64,000 nt of DNA from Armatimonadota bacterium (lineage in GTDB: Bacteria > Armatimonadota > Fimbriimonadia > Fimbriimonadales > Fimbriimonadaceae): contig JAEURN010000004.1 of NCBI GenBank assembly GCA_016789105.1, forward strand, positions 372,001-436,000, written 5' to 3'. Positions within the stretch are counted from its first letter, which is position 1. Every line of letters begins with the position of its first letter. Below the pieces are notes generated by a model. That model saw nothing but the letters and a program-made list of their open reading frames with translations, did no database searches and was not told the DNA's origin. The translations under genes were made by a program, and so were the position numbers. Positions 1 through 8,973 of this stretch are shown here, piece after piece.

Positions 1-411
1 GGGATGATCAAGCGGTTGCTGGTTTTGACAGGTGTGCCCGAAAATCCCAGTTCGGGCGGTGTCTACCCCAACCTGTTTGGCGCCCACCCGCCGTTCCAGA
101 TCGACGGCAACTTTGGGGCGACCGCGGGGATTGCGGAAATGCTCATTCAATCCCACCGTGGCGAGATCCATTTGTTGCCAGCCTTGCCGAATGAATGGCC
201 AGACGGCGAAGCCAAGGGGTTGCGGGCCCGCGGGGGGCACATCGTGGACATCCGGTGGCGGGACGGTCGGCTTTTGGAGGCCACAATTCATCCCGATAAG
301 GGGGCCAAATCTGTCCGGGTCCGCTATGAAGGCGGGATTGAAGGGGGCCAGGGTTCCATTCGGGAGTTTGTTGCGTCTGGAAAGACGGTGACGGTGAAGC
401 CGTCGCGCTGA
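1..411 (+). CDS. Alpha-L-fucosidase, GH95 family (C-terminal part, cut by window edge)
   Basis: Only the last 136 residues are inside the window; the open frame runs from base 1, so the real start lies upstream. The fragment holds the GH95 signature around residues 18-40 ([16 protein letters not shown], then a G-I-A-E-M-L-I-Q-S stretch), followed by the small beta-rich C-terminal domain with the [12 protein letters not shown] segment typical of the family. GH95 enzymes are inverting fucosidases or galactosidases acting on plant or host glycans, and the Asp of the FQIDGN motif is a conserved active-site residue (family knowledge, recalled). The next gene starts 11 bases downstream on the same strand, so they may be co-transcribed. 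Secretion cannot be judged without the N-terminus. Confidence 0.9.
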   Translation, partial: GMIKRLLVLTGVPENPSSGGVYPNLFGAHPPFQIDGNFGATAGIAEMLIQSHRGEIHLLPALPNEWPDGEAKGLRARGGHIVDIRWRDGRLLEATIHPDKGAKSVRVRYEGGIEGGQGSIREFVASGKTVTVKPSR

Positions 412-422
412 GAGATCCGGAA

Positions 423-1568
423 TTGTTGCTGAGGCCCTATGCATGCGTCCTCAACGGGGAAGTCCGTTGGGGAGTGGAAGTCGAAGTGATCGACGGCGTC
501 ATTACCCGGGTTGGAATCCAATCCGGGGTTCCGGACGATTACATCTTGTGCCCGGCGTTTGTGAATGCCCATTCGCACATGGAGTACCGGGGACTGATGG
601 GCCGGGTTGGCGGCGACGACTTTTTTGCCTGGATCAGGGAGATCACGGAGCAGAAGTCGCAGCAGGAGCTCGATCAAGTCCGGCGGGATTGCCAAATCGC
701 TGCGAATGAGAATCGGGCCACCGGGGTTGGATACATTTGGGAGCACACCGACCGCCTGGGGTCGGCTGCTGCGATGCGTGCGGCAGGCCTGGACGGCATT
801 TTGTTCCAAGAGCTCATTACATTCAACGAGCACGAGAATCCGGGAGAAAAGTGGGCATCCGTCCATGAACGGGCGGCCCAACAAGCTAAAGAAGGGGGAT
901 TTCCCGTTTACGTGAACCCCCATGCGATCTACACCGTGGACGATGCCAGCTTGACCAAAATCGCCAGCCGGGCCGGACCGATCAGCATCCATTGCGCAGA
1001 AAGCCGTTTCGAGCGAGAACTGACCGTACACGGAAGCGGAAAATTTGCGGAGTTCCAGCGGGCGCACGGCTGGAAAGTGGTGGCCTCCGGACTCTCGCCG
1101 ATCGCGGTTCTCAACGGGTACGGCATGCTCAAGTCGACGACGCAGTTGGTTCATTGCTGCGATGTGGACGACAGCGACATCAAACGGATCGCGCAGCGTC
1201 GGGCATCGGTGGCCCATTGCCCCCGATCCAACCAGCGTTTGGCGTGCCCGACCGCCCCTGTCCGACGGATGTTGGATGCGGGGATCCGGGTCGGGCTGGG
1301 GATGGACAGCGCAGCGAGCAGCGGTCCAATTGATATGTTTGAAGAAATGAGGGCGGCCCTTGCGGCGTCGCGCCGGCGCGGGGAGCCGTTGACGGGGGAG
1401 CAGGTGCTAGACATGTCGACCGCCGGGGGCGCCCGCAGCCTCGGTCTTTCCGGCTGGGAAATCAAGGAAGGCTCGACCGTCCCGCTGATCAAAATCGTCG
1501 TGGACAGTTGTCACACAGCCGAAGATCTGATCGAGACCGGGTCGCCGGGATGTGTCCAGTGGGTTTGA
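423..1568 (+). CDS. Amidohydrolase / cytosine-deaminase-like metal-dependent hydrolase
   Basis: A 381-residue metal-dependent hydrolase of the TRZ/ATZ-chlorohydrolase branch. Visible ligands are HSH at residues 50-52 (H-x-H after the first strand), H167 in the PHAIYT motif, H190 in HCAES, H244 in HC and D295 in GMDSAAS, all in the canonical order for a TIM-barrel deaminase. Such enzymes deaminate or hydrolyse purine- or triazine-like substrates, guanine, or aminodeoxyfutalosine; the sequence alone does not choose between these. The start is TTG at 423, 11 bases after the fucosidase stop. The 3' end overlaps the next gene by 17 bases, suggesting a three-gene operon. An aminofutalosine deaminase role is possible but not supported by neighbouring menaquinone genes. 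Confidence 0.85.
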   Translation: MLLRPYACVLNGEVRWGVEVEVIDGVITRVGIQSGVPDDYILCPAFVNAHSHMEYRGLMGRVGGDDFFAWIREITEQKSQQELDQVRRDCQIAANENRATGVGYIWEHTDRLGSAAAMRAAGLDGILFQELITFNEHENPGEKWASVHERAAQQAKEGGFPVYVNPHAIYTVDDASLTKIASRAGPISIHCAESRFERELTVHGSGKFAEFQRAHGWKVVASGLSPIAVLNGYGMLKSTTQLVHCCDVDDSDIKRIAQRRASVAHCPRSNQRLACPTAPVRRMLDAGIRVGLGMDSAASSGPIDMFEEMRAALAASRRRGEPLTGEQVLDMSTAGGARSLGLSGWEIKEGSTVPLIKIVVDSCHTAEDLIETGSPGCVQWV

Positions 1569-1878
1569 ATTGAGCCGTTCGGCAGAGCTCTTGCGGGTTT
1601 GTAACCGCATCCCTGCGGGGCGGGTCGCAAGTTACGGATCTGTTGGCCGGCAAATGGGGGTCAGCGGGTTAGTTGCCGGCAAATGGTTGGACAATTGGGG
1701 AGACCAAACCTGTTGGTGGCGGGTGGTGGGTTCAAAGGGCGACCTGCTGACCGCCCGACGTGATGCTGGGCTTGCGATGATTCAGAGGGCCCTGCTGGAA
1801 TCCGAGGGCGTGGATTTTGACAGCCAGGGCCGCGTGATGGCCACCTTCTTCGTGGATCTTGATTCGCTTATCGGGTGA
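1552..1878 (+). CDS. Alkyltransferase-like protein (MGMT family without catalytic Cys)
   Basis: A 108-residue protein matching the DNA-binding C-terminal domain of O6-alkylguanine-DNA methyltransferase: [10 protein letters not shown] at residues 20-29 is the helix-turn-helix entry and WWRVVG at 55-60 is the active-site loop. In active methyltransferases this loop reads PCHRV; here a Trp (W55) occupies the acceptor Cys position, as in ATL proteins, which bind O6-alkylguanine and hand it to nucleotide excision repair rather than removing the alkyl group. GTG at 1552 overlaps the upstream gene by 17 bases; TTG at 1570, just after that gene's stop, is an alternative. The single Cys (C54) sits one place off the reactive position. 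Confidence 0.85.
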   Translation: MSSGFELSRSAELLRVCNRIPAGRVASYGSVGRQMGVSGLVAGKWLDNWGDQTCWWRVVGSKGDLLTARRDAGLAMIQRALLESEGVDFDSQGRVMATFFVDLDSLIG

Positions 1879-2950
1879 GGGCCGCCTGCCGGAGGGCATG
1901 GTCGGCCAAGACGAGTGCGGCCATAGCTTCTACCATCGGCACGGCGCGGGGGAGCACGCAAGGGTCATGGCGCCCCTTCCCGGCGATGGTGGTGTTTTCA
2001 AAGCTGGCGGTGACGGTGTCTTGCTCGGCAAGGATTGTTGCGACAGGCTTGAAGGCAACGGCGAACAGGATCGGCATCCCGTTGCTAATCCCGCCTTGGA
2101 TGCCGCCGCTGTGGTTGGTGCGCGTGTAGACGGATTGACCGTCGTCGCTGCGGTAGGCGTCGTTATGCTCCGAGCCAGTCATCAGAGTGCCCGCAAAGCC
2201 GGAGCCGATTTCAAACCCCTTGCTTGCTGGCAGCGAGAGCATGGCTTTGGCAAGGTCGGCTTCCAGTTTGTCAAACACGGGCTCGCCCCATCCGGGTGGG
2301 ACTCCCCTGGCCACGGCCCGCACAATTCCGCCGACCGTGTCCCCTTGCTTGCGGACCTGTTCAATGAGGGATTGCATCTGAGCCGCCGCGGTTGGATCCG
2401 GGCATCGAGTGATGTGGGCTTCGACCTGATGGATTGACACATCCGCCGGATCGACCTCTGCCTTGATGCCCTGCACTTGATCCACCCAAGCGACCACTTC
2501 GGTTTCAAACCTCTCTTTGAGGAGTTTTTTGGCAATTGCTCCGGCGGCAACTCGTCCGATGGTCTCCCGGGCCGAGGATCGGCCCCCGCCTCCCACCGAC
2601 CGCAGGCCGTATTTGGCGTCATAAGTGAAATCGGCATGGCTGGGGCGGTATTTGTCCCTCAGCTCTTCATAATCCCGCGACCGTTGGTCCGAGTTCTGGA
2701 CGACCATCGCGATGGGGGTGCCGGTGGTGATCCCGGATTCGACCCCGCTCAAAATGGCGACCTGGTCGGCTTCGTTCCGCTGCGTTGTGATTTTGGATTG
2801 CCCTGGCCGGCGCCGATCCAGCTCGGCTTGGATTTCGGCCCTATCGATGGCGAGTCCGGGGGGGCACCCATCAACGACGACGCCCACGGCTGGGCCATGC
2901 GATTCGCCGAAAGTGGAGATGCGGAACAGGTGCCCGAAGGTGCTGGCCAT
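1868..2950 (-). CDS. aroC: Chorismate synthase
   Basis: A 360-residue enzyme that converts 5-enolpyruvylshikimate-3-phosphate to chorismate, the last common step of aromatic amino acid synthesis, using reduced FMN. The N-terminus has the family signature [15 protein letters not shown], then GxxPG (DGCPPGL), [14 protein letters not shown] and [15 protein letters not shown], and in the middle the [10 protein letters not shown] segment with phosphate-binding residues; length is normal. ATG at 2950 was chosen because the family N-terminus begins there; the open frame extends 19 codons further without homology. It converges with the alkyltransferase-like gene with an 11-base overlap. A CATAAT hexamer lies 13 bases before the start. 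Confidence 0.97.
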   Translation of the reverse strand: MASTFGHLFRISTFGESHGPAVGVVVDGCPPGLAIDRAEIQAELDRRRPGQSKITTQRNEADQVAILSGVESGITTGTPIAMVVQNSDQRSRDYEELRDKYRPSHADFTYDAKYGLRSVGGGGRSSARETIGRVAAGAIAKKLLKERFETEVVAWVDQVQGIKAEVDPADVSIHQVEAHITRCPDPTAAAQMQSLIEQVRKQGDTVGGIVRAVARGVPPGWGEPVFDKLEADLAKAMLSLPASKGFEIGSGFAGTLMTGSEHNDAYRSDDGQSVYTRTNHSGGIQGGISNGMPILFAVAFKPVATILAEQDTVTASFENTTIAGKGRHDPCVLPRAVPMVEAMAALVLADHALRQAALTR

Positions 2951-3123
2951 GGTTCGAGCCTTGATTATGGCTTTTTGGCGTGGGGTTGGTTCATAATCCC
3001 ACTGCACTCAAGGGTGCATCCAGATCCGCGGGAAGGGCCGAGCCCACCTTGAACCGAATATCGTGACAAACAAGACCGAAGAGTCACCGGCTTGCGGATC
3101 GCCGGGAATGACACTGAGGTTCT

Positions 3124-4200
3124 ATGGAAAATCAAAATCACGCCCGGGTGCTTCCGGAGCACCCCGATCTGACGCAACTCCGCAAACAAGCCAAGGAGTT
3201 GAAAGCAGCCGCCCCTTACCCAAACCTGTCGCAGGCGCAGTTCGCACTTGCCCAGGAGTACGGTTTCCCGAGTTGGCCCAAACTTGTCTTCGCCGTCCGG
3301 CAGAGGCTTTTTGGGGCGGCGATTAAGGATGGCGATTTGGCGGCTTTCGACAATTTAGTCAGCCAAACCCCACGCTTAGCCCGCACCCCGTTTGACGATG
3401 GCCAATACCCGTTGCATTTGGCGGTTTGGCACGATGACCCGGTGATGATCCGCCGCCTTGTGGCAGCGGGGGCCAAGTTGGATTGCCAGGTGGCGGGCAG
3501 TGGCCACACACCGCTTTCTTGGGCGGTCACTGGTTGGAAGCGCGACATTGCCCAGCATCTGGTCGAACTCGGTTCGGAACCAGACCTTTTTTGTGCCGCA
3601 GGCCTTGGGATGACGGAAGCGGTCGCGGCGATGTTGGCCTCGGGCAAGCGTTCGTTGAGCCGGGTTGGGAGTTCGCGGTACGACGCGCAGGGCAACCGTG
3701 TCCCAGGCCCGCCGATTTCGCGCCGCGACCAGATTTCGGACGGCCTTTACATGGCCTGCCGGAACGGTCACGCTGAAACCGCCCGGTTGCTTTTGGAAGC
3801 GGGGGCAGATGTCAATTGGCGGGCCTTTATCGGGGCAACGCCATTGCACTGGGCGGTGCTTGCCGGTTCAAAGGATTGCATTGACCTTTTGGTGGAGAAT
3901 GGGGCTTCTTGGACAGTTCGTGACGAAGAGTTCCAGGCAACCCCGGCGGAGTTCCCGGGCTTTGTCTTGGTTGGTTGGGGGTTCCCAGATGGCCAAGTCC
4001 TCTCCTATTTGGCATCTCAGCCGGCGGCGGCGGCGTTCCAGACCCCAGCCGGAACCCTGTTGCATTTCGCCGTCTTGCGGGATCGGCCCGCCGTGGCGAA
4101 GGCGCTGGTTGCTGCCGGAGCCGACCGGCAAGCCAAGGATTCCCAGGGCCGCACGGCATCGCAGTTGGCCGGTGAGCTCGAGCTTGGGTGGTCGCCTTAG
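3124..4200 (+). CDS. Ankyrin repeat protein
   Basis: A 358-residue, probably cytoplasmic protein without a signal peptide. Residues 1-60 form an N-terminal alpha-helical segment (LRKQAKELKAA...QFALAQEYGFPSWPKLV) often found in front of bacterial ankyrin domains. From about residue 65 it contains several ankyrin repeats, seen as YPLHLAVWHDDPVMIRRLVAAGAKLD, TPLSWAVTGWKRDIAQHLVELG, DGLYMACRNGHAETARLLLEAGAD, TPLHWAVLAGSKDCIDLLVENGA and TLLHFAVLRDRPAVAKALVAAGAD. Ankyrin stacks bind partner proteins; no partner is indicated. An AGG lies close before the ATG. It is divergent from aroC and converges with the DprA-like gene with a 4-base overlap. Confidence 0.88.
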   Translation: MENQNHARVLPEHPDLTQLRKQAKELKAAAPYPNLSQAQFALAQEYGFPSWPKLVFAVRQRLFGAAIKDGDLAAFDNLVSQTPRLARTPFDDGQYPLHLAVWHDDPVMIRRLVAAGAKLDCQVAGSGHTPLSWAVTGWKRDIAQHLVELGSEPDLFCAAGLGMTEAVAAMLASGKRSLSRVGSSRYDAQGNRVPGPPISRRDQISDGLYMACRNGHAETARLLLEAGADVNWRAFIGATPLHWAVLAGSKDCIDLLVENGASWTVRDEEFQATPAEFPGFVLVGWGFPDGQVLSYLASQPAAAAFQTPAGTLLHFAVLRDRPAVAKALVAAGADRQAKDSQGRTASQLAGELELGWSP

Positions 4201-5081
4201 CGGTTCAGAATCGGGAGCATCTCCGCCCCCAAGGCGGTGAATGTTTCAGCGTGGGGCGTGAGTTCAGATATCTGGACAACGCGCCCCGCGCGCAACCCAA
4301 GCCGGAGGACTTTGTCCATTTGGCCGCCCGGCTTGATCTGAATGCCGTCGAGATGCATGCTGAGGCCGCCGACCACCCGGTCGCGGATCCGGTTCGCGCT
4401 GGGGTGGAAGGGGCGGTATGGGTTGACGGCGCTGACGGCGAGGTCGGTCCGGGGGTCGAACTTGTACCGCCACAGCCTCGCCGCGGCAAACGGCTCCTCG
4501 CGCAAGTCGTCCCCCAAGGCATTGAAGAGCCCGGTATCCAGAACCAAGATGCGCGGGGCACCCCACCGAAGGGCCGTGACCGCCGACCGCTGGTATTCCG
4601 GCGTATCGTGGCCGGTGACCAAAGTCCGCGATCTGAGGACGTGCTGCTCGGTGGCTCTTTCGATCTCGACGAGGGCACCTTCGGTGGAGTTACGGCTGCT
4701 AAGGGCGCAAAAGGTGTTGGCCGCCAAAAGCTTGGTATTGCCGTAAAGGTAGAGGAGTTCGGGTGGCTTGGGGTCGAACATCTCAAGCTGGCGAGGATAG
4801 TGGGCATCGGCAGCCGTGACGGCGGCAACTCCGAGCGCCGACAGGGTTTTGTCGAGCTCTTTGGCTTGGGCCACCAGGTTTGCCGAATGGTTAAAAAACC
4901 ATTCGGAAACCGATCGGTTCACGCGATATTCTTCGCGGAGTGCTTCTGGCCCCAAGGCGATGAATTCGTCGGGTGAACGGCCGTAGAGGTCGTTTTTTGT
5001 GAGGATGCGGACGATGGTTTTTGCCCCGATGCCTGGCGTGTTGGCAAGGGCAAGGGTGAGGATCCGCCTGGAGGTTGCCAT
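4197..5081 (-). CDS. Divergent DprA/Smf-like DNA-processing protein
   Basis: A 294-residue homologue of DprA, the protein that loads RecA on incoming single-stranded DNA during transformation. The N-terminus has a helix-hairpin-helix-like PGIGAKTIVRIL (about residues 16-27), followed by YPRQLEMFDPKPPELLYLYGN, which fits the YPxxL...DxPxxLYxxG entry of the Rossmann domain. Further on, the family pattern AL-x2-G-x4-VL and the late ANRIRDRVVGGLS segment are recognisable. However, the usual GSR-x2-T and SGLA-x-GID motifs read SSRNST and TGHDTPEY, so the nucleotide or DNA-binding loop is altered. It lies 2 bases after the MTA phosphorylase stop and is probably co-transcribed with it. Confidence 0.7.
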   Translation of the reverse strand: MATSRRILTLALANTPGIGAKTIVRILTKNDLYGRSPDEFIALGPEALREEYRVNRSVSEWFFNHSANLVAQAKELDKTLSALGVAAVTAADAHYPRQLEMFDPKPPELLYLYGNTKLLAANTFCALSSRNSTEGALVEIERATEQHVLRSRTLVTGHDTPEYQRSAVTALRWGAPRILVLDTGLFNALGDDLREEPFAAARLWRYKFDPRTDLAVSAVNPYRPFHPSANRIRDRVVGGLSMHLDGIQIKPGGQMDKVLRLGLRAGRVVQISELTPHAETFTALGAEMLPILNR

Positions 5082-5083
5082 TC

Positions 5084-5809
5084 CTACCCCAGATATCGGG
5101 CGGCGCCAATCATGAGGGTAACCACCTGTTCGCCGCCCTGTTCCATGTTATGAACAACATCGTTGTGGTCCAAGATGGCGCCCGGCATTCCGGCGGCGTG
5201 GTTTGTGACCAAAGCGACCACTCCGTAGGGCACTCCCGCTTCCCGCATCACGACGGCTTCGGTTCCGGCTGTCATCCCGACGATGTCACCGCCGATGATT
5301 CTGGCGAAATGGATTTCTTGGGGTGTTTCGTATCGTGGACCAGGGTTGTTGACATAAACTGCGGGTTGGTGGAGGTGAATCGAAAGTTCCTCAGCGGCGG
5401 CGGCCAGTGAGCCGTGGGCGGGGAACGGGTCTGTAATGGGCGTATGCTCCACCTTTTGGTCGAACATTGTGGTGTTGCGTCCCGACAAGTCCACCATGCC
5501 TGTGCACAGGGCCAACGACCCCACAGCCCATTCCGGGCGGAGGCAACCGACCGCGGCGGAAGCAAAACACGCCTTTGCCCGGACGGCCTTGAGTCCCGCG
5601 GCGATGGCCCTGTAATTGACCAAATGGGGCGGTGTTTTGTGCCCGGCTGAATGGCGTTGGACGGCAAGGTAGCGGATCCCGTTGTTCTGGAAAACCCGGC
5701 CCCGCATGGTTCCAAACGGCGTGGGCACGGCGAGGGCCCGGCCCCCAAACGCCTCCAACCGGGGGCCAATGCCCGTTCCGCCGATCAATGCCAGGTCGAC
5801 TTCAACCAC
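5084..5809 (-). CDS. mtnP: S-methyl-5'-thioadenosine phosphorylase (MTAP family)
   Basis: A 241-residue family-2 nucleoside phosphorylase. It has the N-terminal LIGGTGIG phosphate loop, RHSAGHKTPPHLVNYRA (about residues 51-67), NPGPRYETPQEI near residue 155 and GMTAGTEAVVMREAG near 180, which together define the MTAP/purine-nucleoside phosphorylase-II family. It would split methylthioadenosine to adenine and methylthioribose-1-phosphate in the methionine salvage pathway; another 6-oxopurine substrate cannot be excluded. The start is GTG at 5809, placed 7 bases after a TATCCT hexamer, consistent with a leaderless transcript. It heads a two-gene unit with the DprA-like gene and is divergent from the beta-CASP nuclease. 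Confidence 0.88.
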   Translation of the reverse strand: MVEVDLALIGGTGIGPRLEAFGGRALAVPTPFGTMRGRVFQNNGIRYLAVQRHSAGHKTPPHLVNYRAIAAGLKAVRAKACFASAAVGCLRPEWAVGSLALCTGMVDLSGRNTTMFDQKVEHTPITDPFPAHGSLAAAAEELSIHLHQPAVYVNNPGPRYETPQEIHFARIIGGDIVGMTAGTEAVVMREAGVPYGVVALVTNHAAGMPGAILDHNDVVHNMEQGGEQVVTLMIGAARYLG

Positions 5810-5816
5810 GCCAGGC

Positions 5817-5822
5817 AGGATA
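5817..5822 (-). promoter_or_regulatory. -10 element TATCCT, leaderless type, before mtnP
   Basis: On the minus strand TATCCT ends 7 bases before the GTG at 5809. The divergent CATACT for the nuclease gene is at 5842-5847. Confidence 0.55.
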
Positions 5823-5841
5823 CCGCGCCCCCGATTGGGGG

Positions 5842-5847
5842 CATACT
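5842..5847 (+). promoter_or_regulatory. -10 element CATACT, leaderless type, before the beta-CASP gene
   Basis: CATACT ends 6 bases before the ATG at 5854. Confidence 0.55.
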
Positions 5848-5853
5848 GGGCCG

Positions 5854-7239
5854 ATGCCTTCTATCACGTTCCACGGTGCGGCCGGCACGGTCACCGGTTC
5901 GCGACATTTGCTGGAATACGGCGGCCACAAGGTGTTGGTGGACTGCGGCTTGTTCCAAGGCCCCCGCGAAATCCGCGACAAGAACTGGGAGCCATTCCCG
6001 GTCGATCCACGTGAAGTGGACGCGGTGGTCTTGACCCATGCCCACACCGACCACATCGGTTTCTTGCCCAAGTTTGTGAAAATGGGCTACCGCAAAAAGG
6101 TCTATGCGACCCTTGGCACGGTCGGCCTTTGCCGGGTGAGCCTTCCCGATAGTGGCCGACTGCAAGAAGAGGAGGCGAAGTTCAGGAATAGGCACGGTGC
6201 GACGCGGCACAGTCCGGCCCTCCCGCTTTACACCGAAGCGGACGCCTACGAAACGCTGAATCTGATGGAAAAGCTCCACTACTACCAATGGCAAGAACTG
6301 CCGGGCGGGGCGACATTCCGGTACCTGCCGGCGGGGCACATCCTGGGAGCGGCATTTATCGAGTTCTATTTCCCAGATGGCGAGCGGATCCTGATGGGCG
6401 GCGACCTTGGACGTTACGATGCGCCGATCATCAAGGATCCGACGCCGGTCGATTTTGCCGAGTACTTGGTGATCGAAAGCACCTATGGCAACCGGCTCCA
6501 TCCAAAAGGTGACGCCAAAGAGATGCTGCTGGAGGTTGCCGAGCGAGCCATGAGAGATCGGGGGATCGTGCTGGTGCCGAGCTTTGCCATTGGACGAACC
6601 CAGGAGCTGCTTTGGTTCTGTAACGAGCTTGAAAAGGAGGGCCGATGGCCCGGTCTGCCGATCTACGTGGATTCGCCAATGGCCAACAAGGCCACGCTAC
6701 TGTATTTGCAGAGCGAAGAAGACCACGACAACGAAATGAGGATCGACATGCGGGAGGGGCATTCCCCGTTCCGCCCCGACATGGTCCGCTTGATCCAAGA
6801 CCGCCAGTTCTCGAAGGAACTGAACAGTTCGCCAGGCCCGTGGATGGTGATAGCTGGGAGCGGCATGTGCACGGGTGGCCGGATTCTCCACCACCTTAAA
6901 GCCCACATCGACCAACCCGGCACCACGGTTTTGTTCACCGGGTACCAAGCCGAGGGGACACTGGGCCGGGATCTTTTGGAGGGTGCAGAGCATGTCCGGA
7001 TTTTTGGGGAAGAGTTGCGTGTCGCCGCCCGGTTGGAACGATTGGAGATGTTGAGCGCCCATGCGGACTATTCCGAGATGTTGCGGTGGCTGCGGGGATT
7101 CAAGGAACCTCCGAAACACACATTCATCGTCCACGGCGAACCCGATGCCGCCCTGGCTATGAAGCAACACATCATCGACGAATTGGGTTGGCAAAACCTG
7201 ACGATCCCAGCCCAGGGCGATTCGTTCCAGTTGGAATAA
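5854..7239 (+). CDS. Metallo-beta-lactamase / beta-CASP RNase
   Basis: A 461-residue protein with the metallo-beta-lactamase core and inserted beta-CASP domain of RNA-processing exo/endonucleases (CPSF73-like group). The zinc motif HAHTDH is at residues 62-67; later motifs are the GDLGRYD segment, PSFAIGRTQELL and DSPMANKAT in the beta-CASP part, GSGMCTGGRILHHL, and the C-terminal HADYSEM and VHGEPDA histidines. It is expected to cut or trim RNA in the cytoplasm. ATG at 5854 fits both the conserved N-terminus and the CATACT hexamer ending 6 bases upstream. The glucoamylase-like gene follows 3 bases downstream. Confidence 0.92.
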   Translation: MPSITFHGAAGTVTGSRHLLEYGGHKVLVDCGLFQGPREIRDKNWEPFPVDPREVDAVVLTHAHTDHIGFLPKFVKMGYRKKVYATLGTVGLCRVSLPDSGRLQEEEAKFRNRHGATRHSPALPLYTEADAYETLNLMEKLHYYQWQELPGGATFRYLPAGHILGAAFIEFYFPDGERILMGGDLGRYDAPIIKDPTPVDFAEYLVIESTYGNRLHPKGDAKEMLLEVAERAMRDRGIVLVPSFAIGRTQELLWFCNELEKEGRWPGLPIYVDSPMANKATLLYLQSEEDHDNEMRIDMREGHSPFRPDMVRLIQDRQFSKELNSSPGPWMVIAGSGMCTGGRILHHLKAHIDQPGTTVLFTGYQAEGTLGRDLLEGAEHVRIFGEELRVAARLERLEMLSAHADYSEMLRWLRGFKEPPKHTFIVHGEPDAALAMKQHIIDELGWQNLTIPAQGDSFQLE

Positions 7240-7242
7240 CCG

Positions 7243-8973
7243 ATGCCGCGCGACCTGGTTTTTGGGAACGGCCGCTTCTATCTGGCAATGGATCGGCGGG
7301 GCCTGATTCGCGAGCTTTGCTGGCCGGTGGTCGGGTCCCCCAACCATTTGGCGGGCCGGAGGATCCGTTTGGCGATCCGGCGGCAAAGCGGTTGGTTTTG
7401 CTGGCTCGATGATCCCGGCTGGCGAGTGGATCAATGGTATTGCGGTGATGTCGGCCTCACCGTTTGGCGCGGGTTTGGCTTGACGATCGTGCGCCGGGCG
7501 GCGATGGGGGGGCAGGTGGCGGTTCTCGATTACGAAATTGATCTCGATGAGGAGATGGATTTCTTCCAGAGCCAGGAGCTCCGGATTAACGAAACAGATA
7601 TCGGCGACACCTGCTTCTATGCCCCCGATATCGAACAGATGGTGCATTTTAAGATGGGTGTGTGGGTTGGGTTCGGGGGCCGCGGGGTCGGCCAGAAGAT
7701 CGACCAGGTCGCTTGCGGGCTGAGCGGCATCCCCGAGCATGAGGGCACTTGGCGCGATGCCGAGGACGGGCACTTGGCCGGCAAGCCGATCGAACAGGGA
7801 AGTGTCGACTCGACCTTTGGACTGCGGGTGGAGGGCAAGTGGCAAACGACGATCTCCGTTGCCGAAAGCCTGGAATCGCTCGGCCCGCATGGTGAAGAGG
7901 ATGCGATCAGGGTTCGGGAGGATTGGATCCGTGCCGGTGTCGTGGCTAAAGGGATCCTTGCGGGGAAGGAACCGCTTCCGGGCCGGGATGGCCCCGAGTG
8001 GCTCTCGCCAATCTGCGAGCGGGTCGTCCGTGCCAATACTGGGGAAGGCGGCCGGGTTATCGCAGCAATCGACAGCGACATCATGGGGGTTAACCGCTCG
8101 AACTACGCCTACGTGTGGATGCGGGACGCCGTGCTCACGGCGACGGCCCTTGGCGAGCGGGTCGACCTGCCGGGGTTCGTCCCGGAATGCGATACGGGCC
8201 GGTTCCTATGGCAGAAGTACCATCCGACCGGGTACCGCGGAAGCACCTGGCACCCACATGCGGGCGATGGCGCATTCCCTTACCAAATGGATGAGACCGC
8301 CTTGTTGGTGAGCTTTGCCCATAACAACCAAATGGTCGATAGCCGGATTGAGGGTTGGCTGGCTTTGTTGCGAGAGTCCATTTCGGAGGACGGGATGCCG
8401 CGCCCGAGTTGGGATCTGTGGGAGGAGTGTTTTGGAGTTCATTTCTGGACGACGGCAACCGTGGCCCAGGCCTTCTTCGATGCGGGTGAAACCCAAGCGG
8501 GGCAAGAATTGGTGGGAGCGATGAGTGAGCACTTCCATCCGGTGGAAGGGCGCATTCCCCGGCGGGTTAACGACCATGTGGCCGATGCTAGCGTCCTGGC
8601 CGGTTGCCTTTGGTGCCAACACCTCCGTCCGGCATTCCTCGACCGTTCGGTGGAAATGGTGGAGCAGCATCTTTTGATGTCAACAAACTGCCGGGGGGTC
8701 GCCCGGTACGAAGGCGACTACTATTGCCGGGTCCGCGAGGGGTATCCAGGGAATCCCTGGATCATCTGCACAATGTGGTTGGCCCGCGCCTATTGGTTGC
8801 AAGGCCGCAAAGACGAGGCGGATGACCTGTTGGTTTGGGCGGAAGACCTGGCCAGTGCCAGTGGGATGCTGGCAGAGCAATACCACCCAGACACCCGGGA
8901 ACCCCTCAGCGTCTCCCCGTTGACATGGAGCCACGCCGAGTATTTGGAGTCGGCAAGGTTGATCCGGGGTTAG
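7243..8973 (+). CDS. Glucoamylase-like glycoside hydrolase (GH15)
   Basis: A 576-residue intracellular enzyme with a beta-sandwich N-terminal half and an (alpha/alpha)6-barrel C-terminal half from about residue 255. GH15 marks are NYAYVWMRDAVL (about 287-298), PYQMDETALLV (about 346), WDLWEE at 390-395 carrying the probable general acid Glu, and LAEQ at 543-546 carrying the probable general base, followed by SPLTWSHAEYL. Family members release glucose from alpha-glucans or trehalose; no signal peptide suggests a cytoplasmic substrate such as storage glucan. The start lies 3 bases after the beta-CASP gene. It converges with the anti-sigma-like gene with a 4-base overlap. Confidence 0.9.
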   Translation: MPRDLVFGNGRFYLAMDRRGLIRELCWPVVGSPNHLAGRRIRLAIRRQSGWFCWLDDPGWRVDQWYCGDVGLTVWRGFGLTIVRRAAMGGQVAVLDYEIDLDEEMDFFQSQELRINETDIGDTCFYAPDIEQMVHFKMGVWVGFGGRGVGQKIDQVACGLSGIPEHEGTWRDAEDGHLAGKPIEQGSVDSTFGLRVEGKWQTTISVAESLESLGPHGEEDAIRVREDWIRAGVVAKGILAGKEPLPGRDGPEWLSPICERVVRANTGEGGRVIAAIDSDIMGVNRSNYAYVWMRDAVLTATALGERVDLPGFVPECDTGRFLWQKYHPTGYRGSTWHPHAGDGAFPYQMDETALLVSFAHNNQMVDSRIEGWLALLRESISEDGMPRPSWDLWEECFGVHFWTTATVAQAFFDAGETQAGQELVGAMSEHFHPVEGRIPRRVNDHVADASVLAGCLWCQHLRPAFLDRSVEMVEQHLLMSTNCRGVARYEGDYYCRVREGYPGNPWIICTMWLARAYWLQGRKDEADDLLVWAEDLASASGMLAEQYHPDTREPLSVSPLTWSHAEYLESARLIRG

